Source: Paraspadella gotoi (lineage: Eukaryota > Chaetognatha). From it: a stretch of DNA of 64,000 bases. Under the pieces are notes generated by a model, which saw nothing but the letters and a program-made list of their open reading frames with translations, searched no databases and was not told the origin of the DNA. The translations under genes were made by a program, and so were the position numbers. The first letter of the stretch is position 1, and each line of letters starts with the position of its first letter. The stretch covers positions 14,180,552-14,244,551 of the forward strand of contig CM119269.1 in assembly GCA_051294375.1 (NCBI GenBank). The letters are read 5' to 3'. Shown piece after piece: positions 1-19,844 of this stretch.

Positions 1-80
1 TTTGTTTGTTTTTTTCATTTTCATGTACTTCTTTTTATAAACTGTCTAGTGTCTAATATAGTATTTTTTTTATTTTTCAG

Positions 81-1694
81 GCATGCAAAATATGGAAACG
101 GTGAAAAAGGCTTACGACACAGTCAAGCCGCTTTGCGAGAAATTTGCTCTCTTACAGTGCACCAGCTCATATCCATGCCCCGCAGAGGATACTCACCTCA
201 GGTTATTTTCGGATAAAAAAGGATTTCAACCAATAAAAAAAATATTTATTCATGTAATACAATGAACTACCGTGCCTTTTGACCTTAAACAGTGAACAAT
301 GAATATGCTACGTTGGGTAAAGGTAAGCATAATTGTTTACCTCCAGTGTTGTTCTTTGTATTGTACAAAACTGAAGTTGGGCAAATAAATAAACATTTTT
401 AAATTTTCCCTAAAACTAACTGACAATCTAAAGCATATCGTAAATATTTCCATTAAGGTGCATCGATTTGTACAAGAGAGAATTTAACGACATTCCGATT
501 GGATATTCGGGCCACGAGAGCGGGATCGAAATTACTCTCGCCGCCGTCGCCAGGGGCGCGAAGATCGTCGAACGACATTTTACTCTCGATAAGGTATTCT
601 CTTTTGTTTTTTCTTCTCAATGCGCGTATTATTAGTATCGCATAGTTATTTTATTAGTATAAAAATCTTAAATCAGGAGTTTGTTAACTTATTTACCTGA
701 CAGACGATGAAGGGCGGCGACCACAAGGCGTCGTTAGAACCTCACGAGCTCAAGTCGCTCGTCCAGGGGATCCGGTTGATCGAAAAGGCCCTCGGCGCGG
801 AGGAGAAAATGCTCCGACCCTCGGAGATTCCATGCACCAAAAAGGCATTTAACTTTAAATGAAGGAATAAAAATGAATGCACATAATAGATAACAAATAA
901 GATACCTAAAAAGTTGACATCGATTACCTCCTAAATATTTCCCAAGTTTTGCAAGGAGAATTGTATATAATTATTAGGTATAAATAACGCTAAATAATAA
1001 ACAATGTTTCTAAAAATAGCTCGGCAAAAGCGTGGTCGCGGCCCGAGACCTTAAAAAGGGCGAAGTCCTTGACATCAAAATGATCGACGTCAAATGCGCT
1101 GAGCCTCATGGAATTTCTCCCCAGCATCTGGACGAACTTATGGGTGAGGTTTAGGGCTATGGTGAAGGAAGGTAAGTCATTCCTAAAAATCAAATATCAC
1201 GAACCCAAAGAAGTCTGGAGTTTTATTCGCCGGAGCGGAATGCAAGGAAAATGACCGAGCCACCGGGCACAATAAGAGTCGGTCCAACCCACAATTACTA
1301 CAAATGATTTATTATTTGAAAGTTAAATCTTTGAAAGAAATTTATATAGACAATTAGACATTTAAGGATGATTTCTTACCACAGGAGTGATTTTTTTCAT
1401 GGCATTGGTACAACTACTAAATAATTATCCCTCTTACGATAAAATAACATGTTGTGGCACAATGCCACAATAACAAGATCGGACAAGCTTTTAATCACTA
1501 GTTTAATAACTCCATGAGTACCTCGCTTCCCCAATTCCTATCAATGAAGGGGTATTAAATTTTTTAACTGATTCAATTGTATAAAAATACATTGTTTTAT
1601 TCATTCAGGACACGAATTGCTACAAGATGTTCCATTCGATGTTACGATCGATGCTGATTGGGTTAAGGGTTGGAACTTTGAATCAAACAAATAA
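81..1694 (+). CDS. NANS: N-acetylneuraminate (sialic acid) synthase, 5'-truncated by window edge
   Basis: Sialic acid synthase condenses phosphoenolpyruvate with N-acetylmannosamine (6-phosphate in animals) in the cytosol. Five coding exons are visible: 81-201, 458-593, 704-844, 1020-1143 and 1609-1694, all in phase, ending at TAA 1692-1694. The catalytic barrel is represented by LLQCTSSYPCPAEDTHLR, then DIPIGYSGHESG, VERHFTLDK and KGGDHKASLEPHELK. The C-terminal SAF (antifreeze-like) domain starts at LGKSVVAARDLKKGEVL and includes EPHGISP. The order and spacing match the C-terminal half of animal NANS; the N-terminal half lies left of the window. The exon ending at 844 (CTKK) has no GT donor: AAAAAG is followed by GCATTT, so a GC-AG intron is inferred because the protein continues exactly into LGKSVV as in the family. 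The last exon (GHELLQDVPF...) is less conserved and is supported mainly by phase and stop. Confidence 0.9.
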
Positions 1695-3005
1695 TTAGGT
1701 CAAAATTTGTTCAAAGAAACTTTAATGGAGAAATTTAAAATATACATTTTATTCTGTCATGCGTTCTTTGTAATTCTTTTTTATACAGTTTTCTTATATT
1801 ATATTATTATATTATATTATATTATTATGAAATTGGTACAACCAATATAAAAATTATATTATTTTTTTTTGTTTTACCAAAAAAACATTTTGAATTACTG
1901 TTTTATGTCACGAATCGACGGTTTATATATGTATTTGTTAAATCATTGAATTCAATGAGCAGCACAAAAAAAAACAAAATATATTCTAATTGAAAATGAA
2001 GGCATTTTTTTAGGTAAATATGTCACCAAATAATTTTAACGGCAATTTTGACGAAGCTAAAAAAATTGTCAGAAAGGATTGAGCATTAGAGTGCAGCTCC
2101 CGGCAACAAAAAAATTATTTGAGTGAACAACAAGAATCTTAGGACGATCCTAGTATATGATATTATGATTATTGAGTAAAAAAATTTTTTTTCTTATAAA
2201 ATTTGGTGTTTTTCGGATTCCTAGGAATAGGACCTTCTACGTGACAAGTACATAAAAATTAGCCAGGAAAGAGAGAGAAAAAAAACAATAAAAACCCGAC
2301 TATCTTGATCAAACATCTTTCGGTTCCAAAGCAAAAAAAAACAAAAAAAAAAAAAAAACAACAATAACAATTCTCACCAAACTGGAATGTTGGAAGTGAC
2401 CTTAATTCACGTTACACAAAACTATGTCATAGTCTATGGTTAGTTTTTAAAAAGGGTTGATCTACGTCGAAAAGTTTCCTCACCCGTTAATCAACTGAAA
2501 AATAATGATTTTGCTTTTGCTTCAAGTTAATTTTGTTTTTGTTTTCTTAACAAAACAAACGACGTTCGTCCCTGTTCGGTCAGTATAATTTTCCCACTGA
2601 GCTTCGATCTTCTTTAACCGGTTGGAGCGGGTCATAATCGTCGTCGTCGTCGTCGTCGTTTCGTTTCCATAACCGGTTTTTCTCTGTACGACGCTTTCGT
2701 CCTCGGTTCGTGGATAAGAAAAGAAGAACCCGAGAAACGGATTCCAACATAAACAAAAAAATAAAACAGAAAGAAAAAAAAACGAAAAAATAAAACAAAC
2801 CTCTCTAACTGACAATATAAAACCAAAAAAATATAAACTTTACATTCCGTTCGCCGGACCTCTAAATAATTCTGATTTTAAAGTAATCTAACAAATTTCA
2901 TAACCTTTCCAAAATCCCTGGTCCACATCTGATTCTTAAAATCTTCATCTCTCGCCAACTTTGCCCACAACTCCGCCTCTTTTCGCCCACAACTCCACCT
3001 CAAAG
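1695..3005. other. Intergenic NANS-CPT1, with repeat remnants
   Basis: No coding exon seen. It holds the NANS 3' flank, an AT-rich stretch with a copy of the ATTGGTACAACCAAT hairpin repeat near 1826, A-rich runs around 2330-2360, a (TCG)n run at 2638-2660 and the presumed CPT1 promoter. The ORFs on the minus strand at 2522-2826 are translations of simple sequence. Confidence 0.6.
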
Positions 3006-3936
3006 ATGGCGGAGGCCCACGAAGCCGTGGCCTTCGCCTTCAAGGTCCGCCCCGACGGCGTCGACGTCGACTTCTCTCGTGAACTCCTCAAACTCTTCGT
3101 CGACGGTTTCCTTCGCTCGAGGAAGAAGCGTCTCTGGCGCCTGACCAACAGGCTGCGTCGCGGCGTCTTTCCCGCCACCGCGGCGTCCTTCGCCGTCGTC
3201 GGCGTGGTCGTCGCCCTCGTCGCGTCTTTGGCGCCGGAATGGGCGGCTAGTTGGGGCGTGGAGGCTCCTGAGGAAGGATCGACGACGGCGTGGTGGATCG
3301 CCGGGGTGGCTGGAATCAGGTATGCACCGTAATTTCTGTCTTTCTGTCTTTCTGTCTCTCTCTTTTTATGTCACTCTGTTCAATTTCAAAATACTTGGTT
3401 AGTACTATGAATCACGAAGGGAAAAATAAATAACAAGACCTTACCTTTTCTCAACTCACTCTTCAGTCTAGTCGTCTGGTTGATAATCATCATCCTCATT
3501 CGATTTACTCTTCGTCTTCTTCTCATCTACAAAGGTAAGTCATTGGTCAGTTTACCTTGTTTATTTAGCGTTCTGCATGTGAATATTCTGTCGAAAAGTT
3601 TTATTACTGATAATAAATATAAAGTTAATGGAATAATTGATTAGTGAATTACCTTTTCATATTACAGTATTACGTTAATTCGTTACTACTTCACTACATT
3701 ACCGCATTCCGGCATTACATTACTACATTGCAAGAGTTCTTTTTAAGGTTTTCTCTACGAGAACTTCGGTCGCGTCTCCATCACGACTCGCCTCTGGCTC
3801 ATCCTCCTCAGCATCCTTCAATATCCTGGAGGAAAACCGATGCTCAACTCCTTCCAGAGCTTCTTACCGATCTTGCCCGTACCGCCGCTCAAGCAGACCT
3901 TGCAGAAGCATCTCGAGTGAGAGAGATGGAGGAGTA

Positions 3937-3981
<45 letters not shown>

Positions 3982-6020
3982 TCCTTTTAGAGCTTCTTTG
4001 ATCTTCTTTCATATTGTACTTATGGAGAAGCACTTAGAGTGAGATAGAGAGAGGGGGGAGGAAGGGAAAGAAAGAGAAGAAAAGAGAAAGAGGGAAAGAG
4101 CGAATAAGAAATAACATCTTGGTACATTCTTGGAAAATAATTAAGTCGCCTAAACTTTGGACTAACTTTTATCCCCTTTATTATCAAAAATCAAAATAAT
4201 TAAAAAAAAAGGTTAAAATTCGATTTAAAACATTAAAAACAAATGAAAAGAAGGATATAAAAAAATCTGGCCTAATTCTTGTAACAAATTTTAAAAAAAT
4301 ATTTTTTTTTTATGATAATATTTTTTTGATATATTATTATACTTTACTTCTGGGGGTTTCGATGTATTCATTATTTTTTTTTTGAATTTGTTTATCTTTA
4401 AATTTAAAGCCGTAAAAGTTACTGAAAATAAAAAAAAGTTTCGTCAACTTATTTATTTTCCAAGATGGTAGAGAGAGGAAAAGCAATCAATCAACCAATC
4501 AATTAAAATCCTACACGATCCTTTCCCTCCCGAACAGGTCCGTCCGCCAACTGCTCGACGACGCCGACTTCGACCGCATGGTGTTGCTGACGAGAGAGTT
4601 CGAATCGACGGTGGCGTCCAAGCTGCAGTTCTACCTCGTTCTCAAATCCTGGTGGGCGACCAACTACGTGACCGATTGGTGGGAGGAGCTCGTCTACCTT
4701 CGAGGACGCGGGCCGCTCGTCGTCAACTCAAACTATTACGGGGTGGAGGCCGTGCTACTTCATAGGACAAGAGTGCAGGTTAGGGGTTGACTTGTAATTG
4801 GTGGATTGGTGGGTCGGATGATCCCGTCGGTAAGGTGCTGGGTCGGTCGGTCGGTCGGAGAGAAGGTAAGTTAGGCGGCGTTCGCTTGATGTTTCTGATT
4901 TGAGAGACGAGGACTATAGTGATTAATTTATTGTTGGCGAAGGAATAACAATTTTTTTTATATTTCAAGTTTTATATTTCAGTTGGCTCCTACTTGTAGG
5001 AGTGCGACGTCTACGCACTAAAGAAAATTTTCATTAACCAACAATTTTTTGAAAATAAGTTCACAATTATTAATCTCTTAATAGTACATTTACAAAAAAT
5101 CTAGGAGCGTTTATTTAACAGACGACAATATGCAAATGATATTAGGAACCACAAATTTCTCTTAATTTTTACATTTTGACCCTTGACTCAGGCAGCGCGC
5201 GCTGCCACGTTCACTCACGTCGTCCTACGTCACAAGAGAAACCTGGAAAGAGAAAGCGTGAGTCCGATCTTCGCCAATGGAATCGGAGGGACGGTGCCAC
5301 TCTGCTCTGCGCAATACGAGAGGACGTTTAACACAGTCAGGTTTAGTTGGGTTGGTGATGGTTGGTTGGATGGGTTGCTTGGGTTGTTTAGCTAACAGGT
5401 TCGTTGGTTGCTTCGGTTTTAGAGGTTTTTTTTATATTTATTTTTTTTTCTTTTAGTATGTTATCTTTTTTCTTTGTTTCTTTGTTTTTTTTCTTTCAAT
5501 GTTTCTATATTTATGTCTTCCTTCCCTTTCTTTCTCTCTTTATTTTTCCTTCTTTCTTTATTTTTCTTTCTATCTTTCTTTTTTCAATGTAAATTCTATT
5601 CTACCGAAACAGAATTCCCGGAAAGGAAGTGGACCGTCTGAAGCATTTCGATAGCAGCAAACACATCGCGGTGCTGCATCGAGGAAGATACTTCAAGGTC
5701 TGGGTCTACCGCAATGGGTCCTACCTCGAACCTTGCGAGTTGGAGCGAACTTTTCAGATGATCCTCGACGACGATTCCCCAAGGTCAGATGGTTCTTGCC
5801 AATTGCATTTTCGTTTCGTCAAGTAATCAAGTTTTTATTTTTGCAGTCCTAAAATTGTTTTATATTTTTTGTATTATACTTCGCTCCTGATTTTGCGATT
5901 TGTTTTTTGTTTTCACAACAATAATTTTTTTTTCTCCTCTCATGCTGAATTCGTTTTTTTCCCTTTCACAGTACGATAATAAACATTTTTTTCTCTGGGC
6001 TCCTGTTTCTTTTACAGCTA

Positions 6021-6099
<79 letters not shown>

Positions 6100-9000
6100 C
6101 TTATTTTAATGTCTCCCTCAACTGTTTTTTTGTTTCCCAGTTTTCTGGCGAGGATCGCTTGGCGGCGTTGACGGCCGGGAACCGCCGTCCTTGGCGGGAA
6201 GCGCGGGAGAAGTTTTTGCCGAACGGCGTCAACAGGTTCGTAACATCCTGTAACGGAGACATTTCTTTTGCACTGTGCGTTCGGTTTTCGTACGGCTGTG
6301 AACTTGTCTCCCTTTTTCGTACATGTAATTGTAAACGTCATCAGTTTGTAACAAGTACGATCAGGTACTGACTACACCGTTCATTTTAAAGAAAAATAGA
6401 TACATTTTTATCTGACTGGATTTGCCAATGACCATTAACATTTATTTTAATTTTTNNNNNNNNNNCTGACTGGATTGGCCAATGGCCATTAACATTGATT
6501 TTAATTTTTACAGTATCTATTTAGTTTCAATTCTATAAATTGAATTTAAATATTATGCTTTCAACAACTGCACACGATCTCCACGACGTCCCTACCCATA
6601 CACCCTTCCCACCGACCCCGCGCCCCCTCCAGGTCGAGCCTCGATGCGATCGAGAGCGCCGCCTTCGTCGTCATCCTCGACCAAGAGGAGCACACCTTCG
6701 ACGAAGATGACGACGATCGCCTCGACGCGTGGGGACAATCTTGTTTCCATGGAAACGGATGCAACCGCTGGTTCGACAAGGTGAGTTGTTTCCGGGGTTA
6801 AGATAGATAACAACGAAAACGACCAAAGTTACTTCATTATTTAATCAAACCGATGCTTTTGCGGCTGAAAATATTGACCCCGGTGAAACTTCACTAAATT
6901 ATAATCCCCTGATTCTTTCCGACCATATGCGCTCTATATATCGAATACTCTTCGAAACCCATTCTTCCTCCCGTTCTCTTCCTCTGAAAGATTTTTATTC
7001 ACGATTTATTCGTCATTTATTCGAGATTTAGAAAACCCTGCTCCGTTTTAAAGCCAGTTAAACCTACGGCCGACGAATCGAACGCGCGACCCTCGAGGCA
7101 TCGAAAATAATAAACATTTTCTACATCCTCCTTTTTCACATCTCCTCTCCTCCTCTTAAATTCTCCCTTTTCCTTTTATCCATCCTCTTTCTATCTTTTT
7201 ATCCTTCCCACTTTCTTTTCTCTCTTCTTATCCTCTTCTTTCTTTTTCCTTATTTCATTCTTCTCTCCTTTCTTCTTCCTTCCTCTTTTTTCCTCCCTCC
7301 CCTCTCCACCCTTCCCCTCCCTCTCCTCCCCTCCCCTCCCCTCCCCTCTCCTCCCTACCCTTCCCCTCCCTGCCCCTTCCAGTCCTTCAACCTCATTGTT
7401 TTCGCCAACGGACGCATTGGCTTCAACGCCGAACACAGTTGGGGCGACGCGCCCATCATGGCGCATCTCTGGGAATACACACTCTGCAGGGAGTTTATGG
7501 AGTACGAGTATTCGCCCACGGGGCACACCCTGGGAGAAGCGAGGGTAGTGATGAGGCCGACCAGGCTACACTGGAATCTGACGGAAGAGTGTCAGGTGAT
7601 AAGAATAATGATAAGAAGATGTACAGAAAGATGGATGACAGAGAGGGAGATACGCGGAAAGAAAATGAAAATATGGAGATACGCGGGAAAAGCGCAATTT
7701 AAAATACGTTAAATAATATTATATAAATATTATGTAAATAAATAATATTGTACCTACAGATTAGAAGAAACTCCTTCACAATTTATTAATTAGTATTTAA
7801 GCGGTTTATATAAAATAAAAGAGGAAAATAGTTATAGAAATTTCAAAAAAAAAAAAAAATCATTGATCAAAATAAAGATTGAAGAAATAATTTGAACTGC
7901 TACAATATGCAAATGACATTGAGAAACTTTATCTCAATTGAAACAGTTTTTAAATGAGGATATTTCATGAATCCAGCTCTTACCCCCCCCTTCCCAGGCC
8001 GTAATCTCGGAATCTCTTACGACGGCGAGAGAGCTCTACGAGGACGTTGATCTCCGCCTGACTGCCTTTCACGATTTCGGAAAAGGCCTGATGAAGAAGA
8101 GCGGGATCTCGCCTGACGCTTTCATCCAGTTGGCTTTGCAGTTGGCTTATTTTAGGGACGCGGGAAAGTTTCAGCTCGCTTACGAGGTGAGGATTGTTGT
8201 TGTTTATTTTAGGCGTAAACATTTTAAATGTATATTTAAAGCTGTTTCAATGTCATCGCATTCACCAGAAGAAATGTGATATACGAGTATATTTTCATAA
8301 TGGAGGAAAAAAAAATGGACAAAAAATCAAAACTTTTTTTTCTCCATAATGAAAATATACTCTAAATATTATTTAAAGGTAGTATTGCTTATTTCAGGCC
8401 TATGTATAAATTCATATTTTCGGTTGCAAAAAAATACTTCTTCCTCTTCAGTCTTTCTTTTTTCCCGTCTTTTTTCTTCTTCTATCTTCTCTCTAATGCC
8501 ACCAATTTACCTCCTCCCTCCCAACCCCCAGTCTTCCATGACCCGCCTCTTCCGCGAGGGTCGCACCGAAACCGTCCGTCCATGCACCGCCGAGTCGTCG
8601 GCCTGGGTCCGCGCCATGGAGGACTCTTCCGTCGCCGCCGACGAGCGACTCCGCCTCTTCAAACTCGGCGCCCAACGTCACCAGAACGAATACAGGGACG
8701 CCATGGCGGGGAAGGGCGTCGACAGGCGAGTTTGGACGGGGTTTGGGGAATGGGGGCGATTTCGGGATAAGAGATAAGGAGAAAGGAGAGAGAAAGAAAA
8801 AGAGAGGGAGAGAGTGAGAGAGATATTTATATTGAGAAAGGAAAGTGCGAGCTCAAGGCTAGCGCTTTAAACTGACCTCTGAAGATACATTATCTTGTCG
8901 TTTGTAAGTTTGTTTGTTTGTTTTCATGAGTATGGCACTGAACAACAATGATAATTTCTAATTTTCTAGTGGACAATAAGCAAAGAGAGAGAGCGAGTGA

Positions 9001-10733
9001 ATGGGAACGAATGAGTGACATTTTTAATGTTGTTTGTCACTTTTTGAGAGAGAGAGATGATGATGATAATGATAAAATATTGCTAAAAACGCCCTGGATG
9101 AGAAACAGAGAAAGAAAAAGAGAGACAAAAAGAGAAAGAGAGAGAAAGAGAGAGTGAGAAGAGAGTTTAAAAAAACTTTCCAAGAAATGTATTTTAGAAG
9201 GAACAGTGGCGGGGATTCCCCGCCGTGGATAATGCTGAGGGCTTCAAATGTTAATCCCCATGAAAAATAGTGGCGGGGATTCCCTAAAACAGGGGAAAAG
9301 AAGACAGTTTTCGTGAACAGAAAGAGGGCGCAGTTGAAACTGTCCCCTTATAGCCAGTTCAAACTGCGCCTTTTTGGACGGCGTAATACTTGAGACTTCC
9401 TGACATCTCTCTCTCTGTCCAGGCATCTCTTCTGTCTCTACGTGGTCGCCCAGTGGCTGGAGATCGAGTCTCCCTTCCTCGACGCCGTCCTCAAAGAGCC
9501 GTGGATGCTGTCGACGAGTCAAACGCCTCACAAGCAGACCAACTGCATCAACCTCAACGTTTATCCAGGTGCGTTTTTCCTTTTTGGTTATTACCGCATT
9601 TTGATAAAAAAAAAAAAATTTTCCTACATATCGGCTGCAATAACTTATAATTGTTTTATTTTTTTTATTTAGAGAAAAAAAAACAAAGTTTTTATTAGTT
9701 TTCAACGAAATTTGTTTTTATTGGTAAACAGACATGTTTCGGCTTTAGTATTCATTTACAACGAAAAAGAAAGGATTATCACATAATTTTTTTTATTGTA
9801 TTTTATAGTATTTTCTCAATAAATCGAAACAATTTTGTTTCCCCCCCCCATTCTTATTTTTAACAATACGTACAATAATTAAATAAAAAAAATCATACAG
9901 CATAATACGATTATTATACTATTATTAATGATTGGGCATTTTATACTCCCCCCCCCTCTGCCACTACCACGACCATCAGAAATGATCACTTGCGGGGGAG
10001 GGTTCGGCCCCGTCTCCGCCGACGGCTACGGCGTCTCCTACATCATCGCCCACGAAAACGTCATCTTCTTTCACGTCTCGTCGCGTCGGAGTTCGAAGAA
10101 GACGGACTCCAAGAGATTCCTTCAGGGTAACGTTGACGATCCTCTTGTGAGAGTTTGGAAATTATTTTCATTTATTGTCAAAGAATATATATTTTATATT
10201 ATATATTAGCCAATAAAAAAGACATGTCGCTGGTTTCTGTGAATGAGTCGCTGGGCCGGACCCAAAGATAAAATGGGAAAAGAAAGAGCGAGTTCCTTCA
10301 GTATCCCGCTTCACTTTCGATACGGCACATGTCCTTTCGGGGTTCGTTACTATAGTAACTGGTAAACGCCCTCGCCGTTTAACTTACTCATAATTATTAC
10401 ATTTTTACAAATAATGTTCCGGCCAAAATCTAATTCGATCAGAATATATTATTTTACATATTAATCTTATTTCCTTACCTGAAGAAAAAAAAACTTTTCC
10501 CTCTCCATAAGAAAAATACATATTTTATACATAACTAGGTATTTAGTACGTAATTTGAGCTTAGAAAGTTAAAAAAAATAATCCTTTGATTCAATTTAAT
10601 TCACCTTTCAGGCATTGCGCGTGCTCTCAACGACATCAAGAGTATGTTCGAAGCGAACGGAGTTTCGTATCCAGTTTCTTTGTGGAATTCCGACGGAAAA
10701 CTTTTGAGAGAAACTTATATCTCGAAGAAATAA
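3006..10733 (+). CDS. CPT1: Carnitine O-palmitoyltransferase 1, complete 14-exon gene
   Basis: CPT1 transfers long-chain acyl groups from CoA to carnitine at the mitochondrial outer membrane and is the malonyl-CoA-regulated entry to beta-oxidation. Coding exons: 3006-3319, 3467-3534, 3748-3916, 4538-4778, 5192-5340, 5613-5783, 6141-6235, 6633-6780, 7383-7595, 7998-8186, 8532-8725, 9423-9568, 9980-10126, 10612-10733; about 788 residues versus ~773 in vertebrate CPT1. The start [10 protein letters not shown] keeps Glu3 and His5 of the malonyl-CoA-sensing N-terminus. Two membrane segments (about 48-75 and 100-123) precede the catalytic region. Family blocks include [33 protein letters not shown], the catalytic His in [10 protein letters not shown] (about residue 470), [21 protein letters not shown] and [16 protein letters not shown]. 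The exon ending at 8725 uses a GC donor (GACAG then GCGAGT). Junction 5783/6141 is out of phase by one base. ATGGCGG at the start fits a YY1-type initiator element. Confidence 0.96.
6028..6096. repeat. (CT)n microsatellite in CPT1 intron 6
   Basis: About 69 bp of nearly pure CT dinucleotide on the sense strand, ending ~44 bp upstream of the acceptor at 6140. It may extend the polypyrimidine tract of that intron. Confidence 0.95.
6456..6465. other. 10-N assembly gap with duplicated flanks
   Basis: Ten Ns in CPT1 intron 7. The ~44 bp left of the gap (starting TCTGACTGGATTTGCC) and the ~44 bp right of it (starting CTGACTGGATTGGCC) are near-identical, so the join probably holds two alleles or an unmerged overlap. 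Confidence 0.9.
8285..8362. repeat. Near-perfect inverted repeat (hairpin) in CPT1 intron 10
   Basis: Arms of ~29 bp (GAGTATATTTTCATAATGG and its inverted partner CCATAATGAAAATATACTC) flank an A/T-rich spacer of about 20 bp. A related half-arm, TATATTTTCATAGTGGAG, occurs near 39720. Confidence 0.8.
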
Positions 10734-11718
10734 TATCGTACTATTGGTATTTTTCTAGTAACAATTTCAATGGCATGGCGATATTGGATTTAACTGTATT
10801 TTAAGTTCTTATTTTTTTGTTTACCGTTTTAAAGAATTTGTAGAAAGCGTAAAAAGCTTGAAATACGTACGCACATCACAATATTTTGCCCTCGCAAATA
10901 ACAATGCAATTTTTGTTCTTGGCGTAGTACAATAGTTAAATTTTATAGGTACCATTTAGTTATGATTTTTTTTTATTTTTGAACCTTAAACTTTCATTTA
11001 GTTATACTTGTACCTAGCACTTTATTGTGGATAATTCACCTATTTTTTTTTGGCCGAGATATGGAAAATAAATGTTTAATAAAAAATTTGAAATTGTCAT
11101 TTTTAAAACATCGATTGATATGACGGATTCTTTGGTCAACAAGACAAGAGGCAAAACTGGAAACGGGAACAATTGCAAATCATTGCAGAATGCCATCGTC
11201 GCTTTTTTTCCAATTTCTTCTTTCTCATATTCCATTCGCATTCTGGTACTAATTACACTTAATGTTTAATGTTAAGCCTCATCGGTTCCTATGAAATGCC
11301 AAGCGCTGAGTATTAACTGTTTACTTACGTACTCGACTGAAAACAAAACTGAACAAGAATATAAAGAATACAATGGGATTCGTATTGACGATGAACACAG
11401 CGGAAAACAAAAATGCATTTCAAAATTGTGGTGGGTAAAGGGTTGAAGGTGAGGGGGCGAGAGGAGGTAGACCCACATCTCTTCGAAACAAGAGGGATGG
11501 CGTTTGATAAAACAACGACACGGCGGGAAAAAAGAAGCGTCGTGGTTTTTTAATTGTTTGCCCTGGCGTTTCCCGCGCGAGTTTCCGGACGAGGCGACAC
11601 TGTTTCTCTTTTAAACGTCTCATCGATCCCCGCGCGGGCTCCGAGACGAGGTGTCACTGTTTTTTTGTTTTTTTTCGAACTCGGGCTCTTCTTCGACAGT
11701 TTTGAGCGGTAAGGATGA
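10734..11718. other. Convergent 3' intergenic CPT1/GPCR with polyA signals
   Basis: No exon seen. The first AATAAA noted downstream of CPT1 is at 11067-11072 (+). For the GPCR gene on the minus strand an AATAAA lies at 11031-11036. If both are used, the two 3' UTRs overlap tail to tail by a few tens of bases. Confidence 0.5.
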
Positions 11719-18400
<6,682 letters not shown>

Positions 18401-18726
18401 GATTAGAATCGAGTCTTCTCGATTACGAGGCATCCATTATTCCCAACTCAAGTCTCGGTCCTTGCTGGCGTCTTATGTCCATTTTTTTTTCTCGAGGGTT
18501 TCCATTCAGATGAAAGATTTTTCTTCGCCAAGATTCTCTGAGACTTGGGAGTATTTTTCTTTTTTTTTTAAATTTTGCTTCGTTTTTTTTTTTTATGACG
18601 GGTGCTATTGCACTCGAGATGTGCATGAGCGGCTAGAGTCCATTGTTGACCGGAGACTCTCCGGCGGAGAGGTTCCTGCGAATGATACTTTTTGCAAAAG
18701 TTGATACCTTGAGACAAGGAGAGTGA

Positions 18727-18860
18727 GGGAGAGAGAGAGAGAGACGGAGAGATTGAGATGAAAGATAAGACACGCGAAAGAAGAAAGGGTGAGAGGAGAG
18801 AGAGAGAGAGAGAGAAGAGAGAGAGAGAAGAGGAGAGAAGAGAGAGAGAGAGAAAAAAAA
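18727..18860. repeat. (GA)n microsatellite, interrupted
   Basis: Interrupted GA repeat upstream of the GPCR first coding exon, ending in an A run at about 18854-18863. Confidence 0.9.
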
Positions 18861-19238
18861 AATTTGAATTTTATTAAAAAGTTTGTGACAGACTTTTGAT
18901 GGCTTTTTAATCCCAAAAGTCTCTCTCTGACACGCAATGTTTTTGAGATTGAAATATGGTGATTGGTAACCATGTTGATGACGGTGATTTACACTGACGG
19001 CTTCAATGATGAAGGTACTGAGGGTGATAGTGAGGGTGATAATTCTTAAGAAGATCGGCGATGGTTATATAATGTTGTTGAAGGCAACGAGAACAGTGGC
19101 GAAATGATGGTGATCGCGAAAATGATGATGACGATGATAACGATGGTCACGATGATGATATAGATGATATTCACGCTAATGAAGTTGCTGACAAATGCGA
19201 CGATGTTGATGAGGCTGACAATGATGACGAAGCCGATA

Positions 19239-19608
19239 NNNNNNNNNNNNNNNNNNNNNNNNNNNNNNNNNNNNNNNNNNNNNNNNNNNNNNNNNNNNNN
19301 NNNNNNNNNNNNNNNNNNNNNNNNNNNNNNNNNNNNNNNNNNNNNNNNNNNNNNNNNNNNNNNNNNNNNNNNNNNNNNNNNNNNNNNNNNNNNNNNNNNN
19401 NNNNNNNNNNNNNNNNNNNNNNNNNNNNNNNNNNNNNNNNNNNNNNNNNNNNNNNNNNNNNNNNNNNNNNNNNNNNNNNNNNNNNNNNNNNNNNNNNNNN
19501 NNNNNNNNNNNNNNNNNNNNNNNNNNNNNNNNNNNNNNNNNNNNNNNNNNNNNNNNNNNNNNNNNNNNNNNNNNNNNNNNNNNNNNNNNNNNNNNNNNNN
19601 NNNNNNNN
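19239..19608. other. 370-N assembly gap with identical flanks
   Basis: Runs of N. The bases just left (AGGCTGACAATGATGACGAA ... GCCGATA) and just right of the gap are identical over ~27 bp, so the gap lies in a tandem repeat or in an unresolved overlap. Confidence 0.95.
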
Positions 19609-19834
19609 AGGCTGACAATGATGACGAAGCCGATAAAGGGACGATGTTTATGAGGCTGACAATGATGACGATAGTCGATGCGTTTTTATTTTCCTCTTCA
19701 CCGTCGTCGGCGCTGGTGTCGCTCTCGTCGAAAACGCGTCAAACAAAAGTCATTCGAGAGAGAGAGAGATAAAACTGAAAAAACAAAAGCGCAAAATGGG
19801 GAGGAACATTAAATTATTATTTTCTCTATTAAAT

Positions 19835-19844
19835 NNNNNNNNNN
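19835..19844. other. 10-N gap inside a duplicated ~150-bp block
   Basis: The block 19654-19834 (ATGATGACGATAGTCGATGC ... ending in the ACATTAAATTATTATTT stretch) recurs after the gap at 19845-20030 with only a few substitutions. Probable uncollapsed haplotypes or an assembly duplication. Confidence 0.9.

Noticed and set aside
704-1694. NANS as a processed or decayed pseudogene because of the missing GT donor
   Set aside because: Introns are present, all frames are intact and conserved blocks continue across the junction; a GC donor is simpler.
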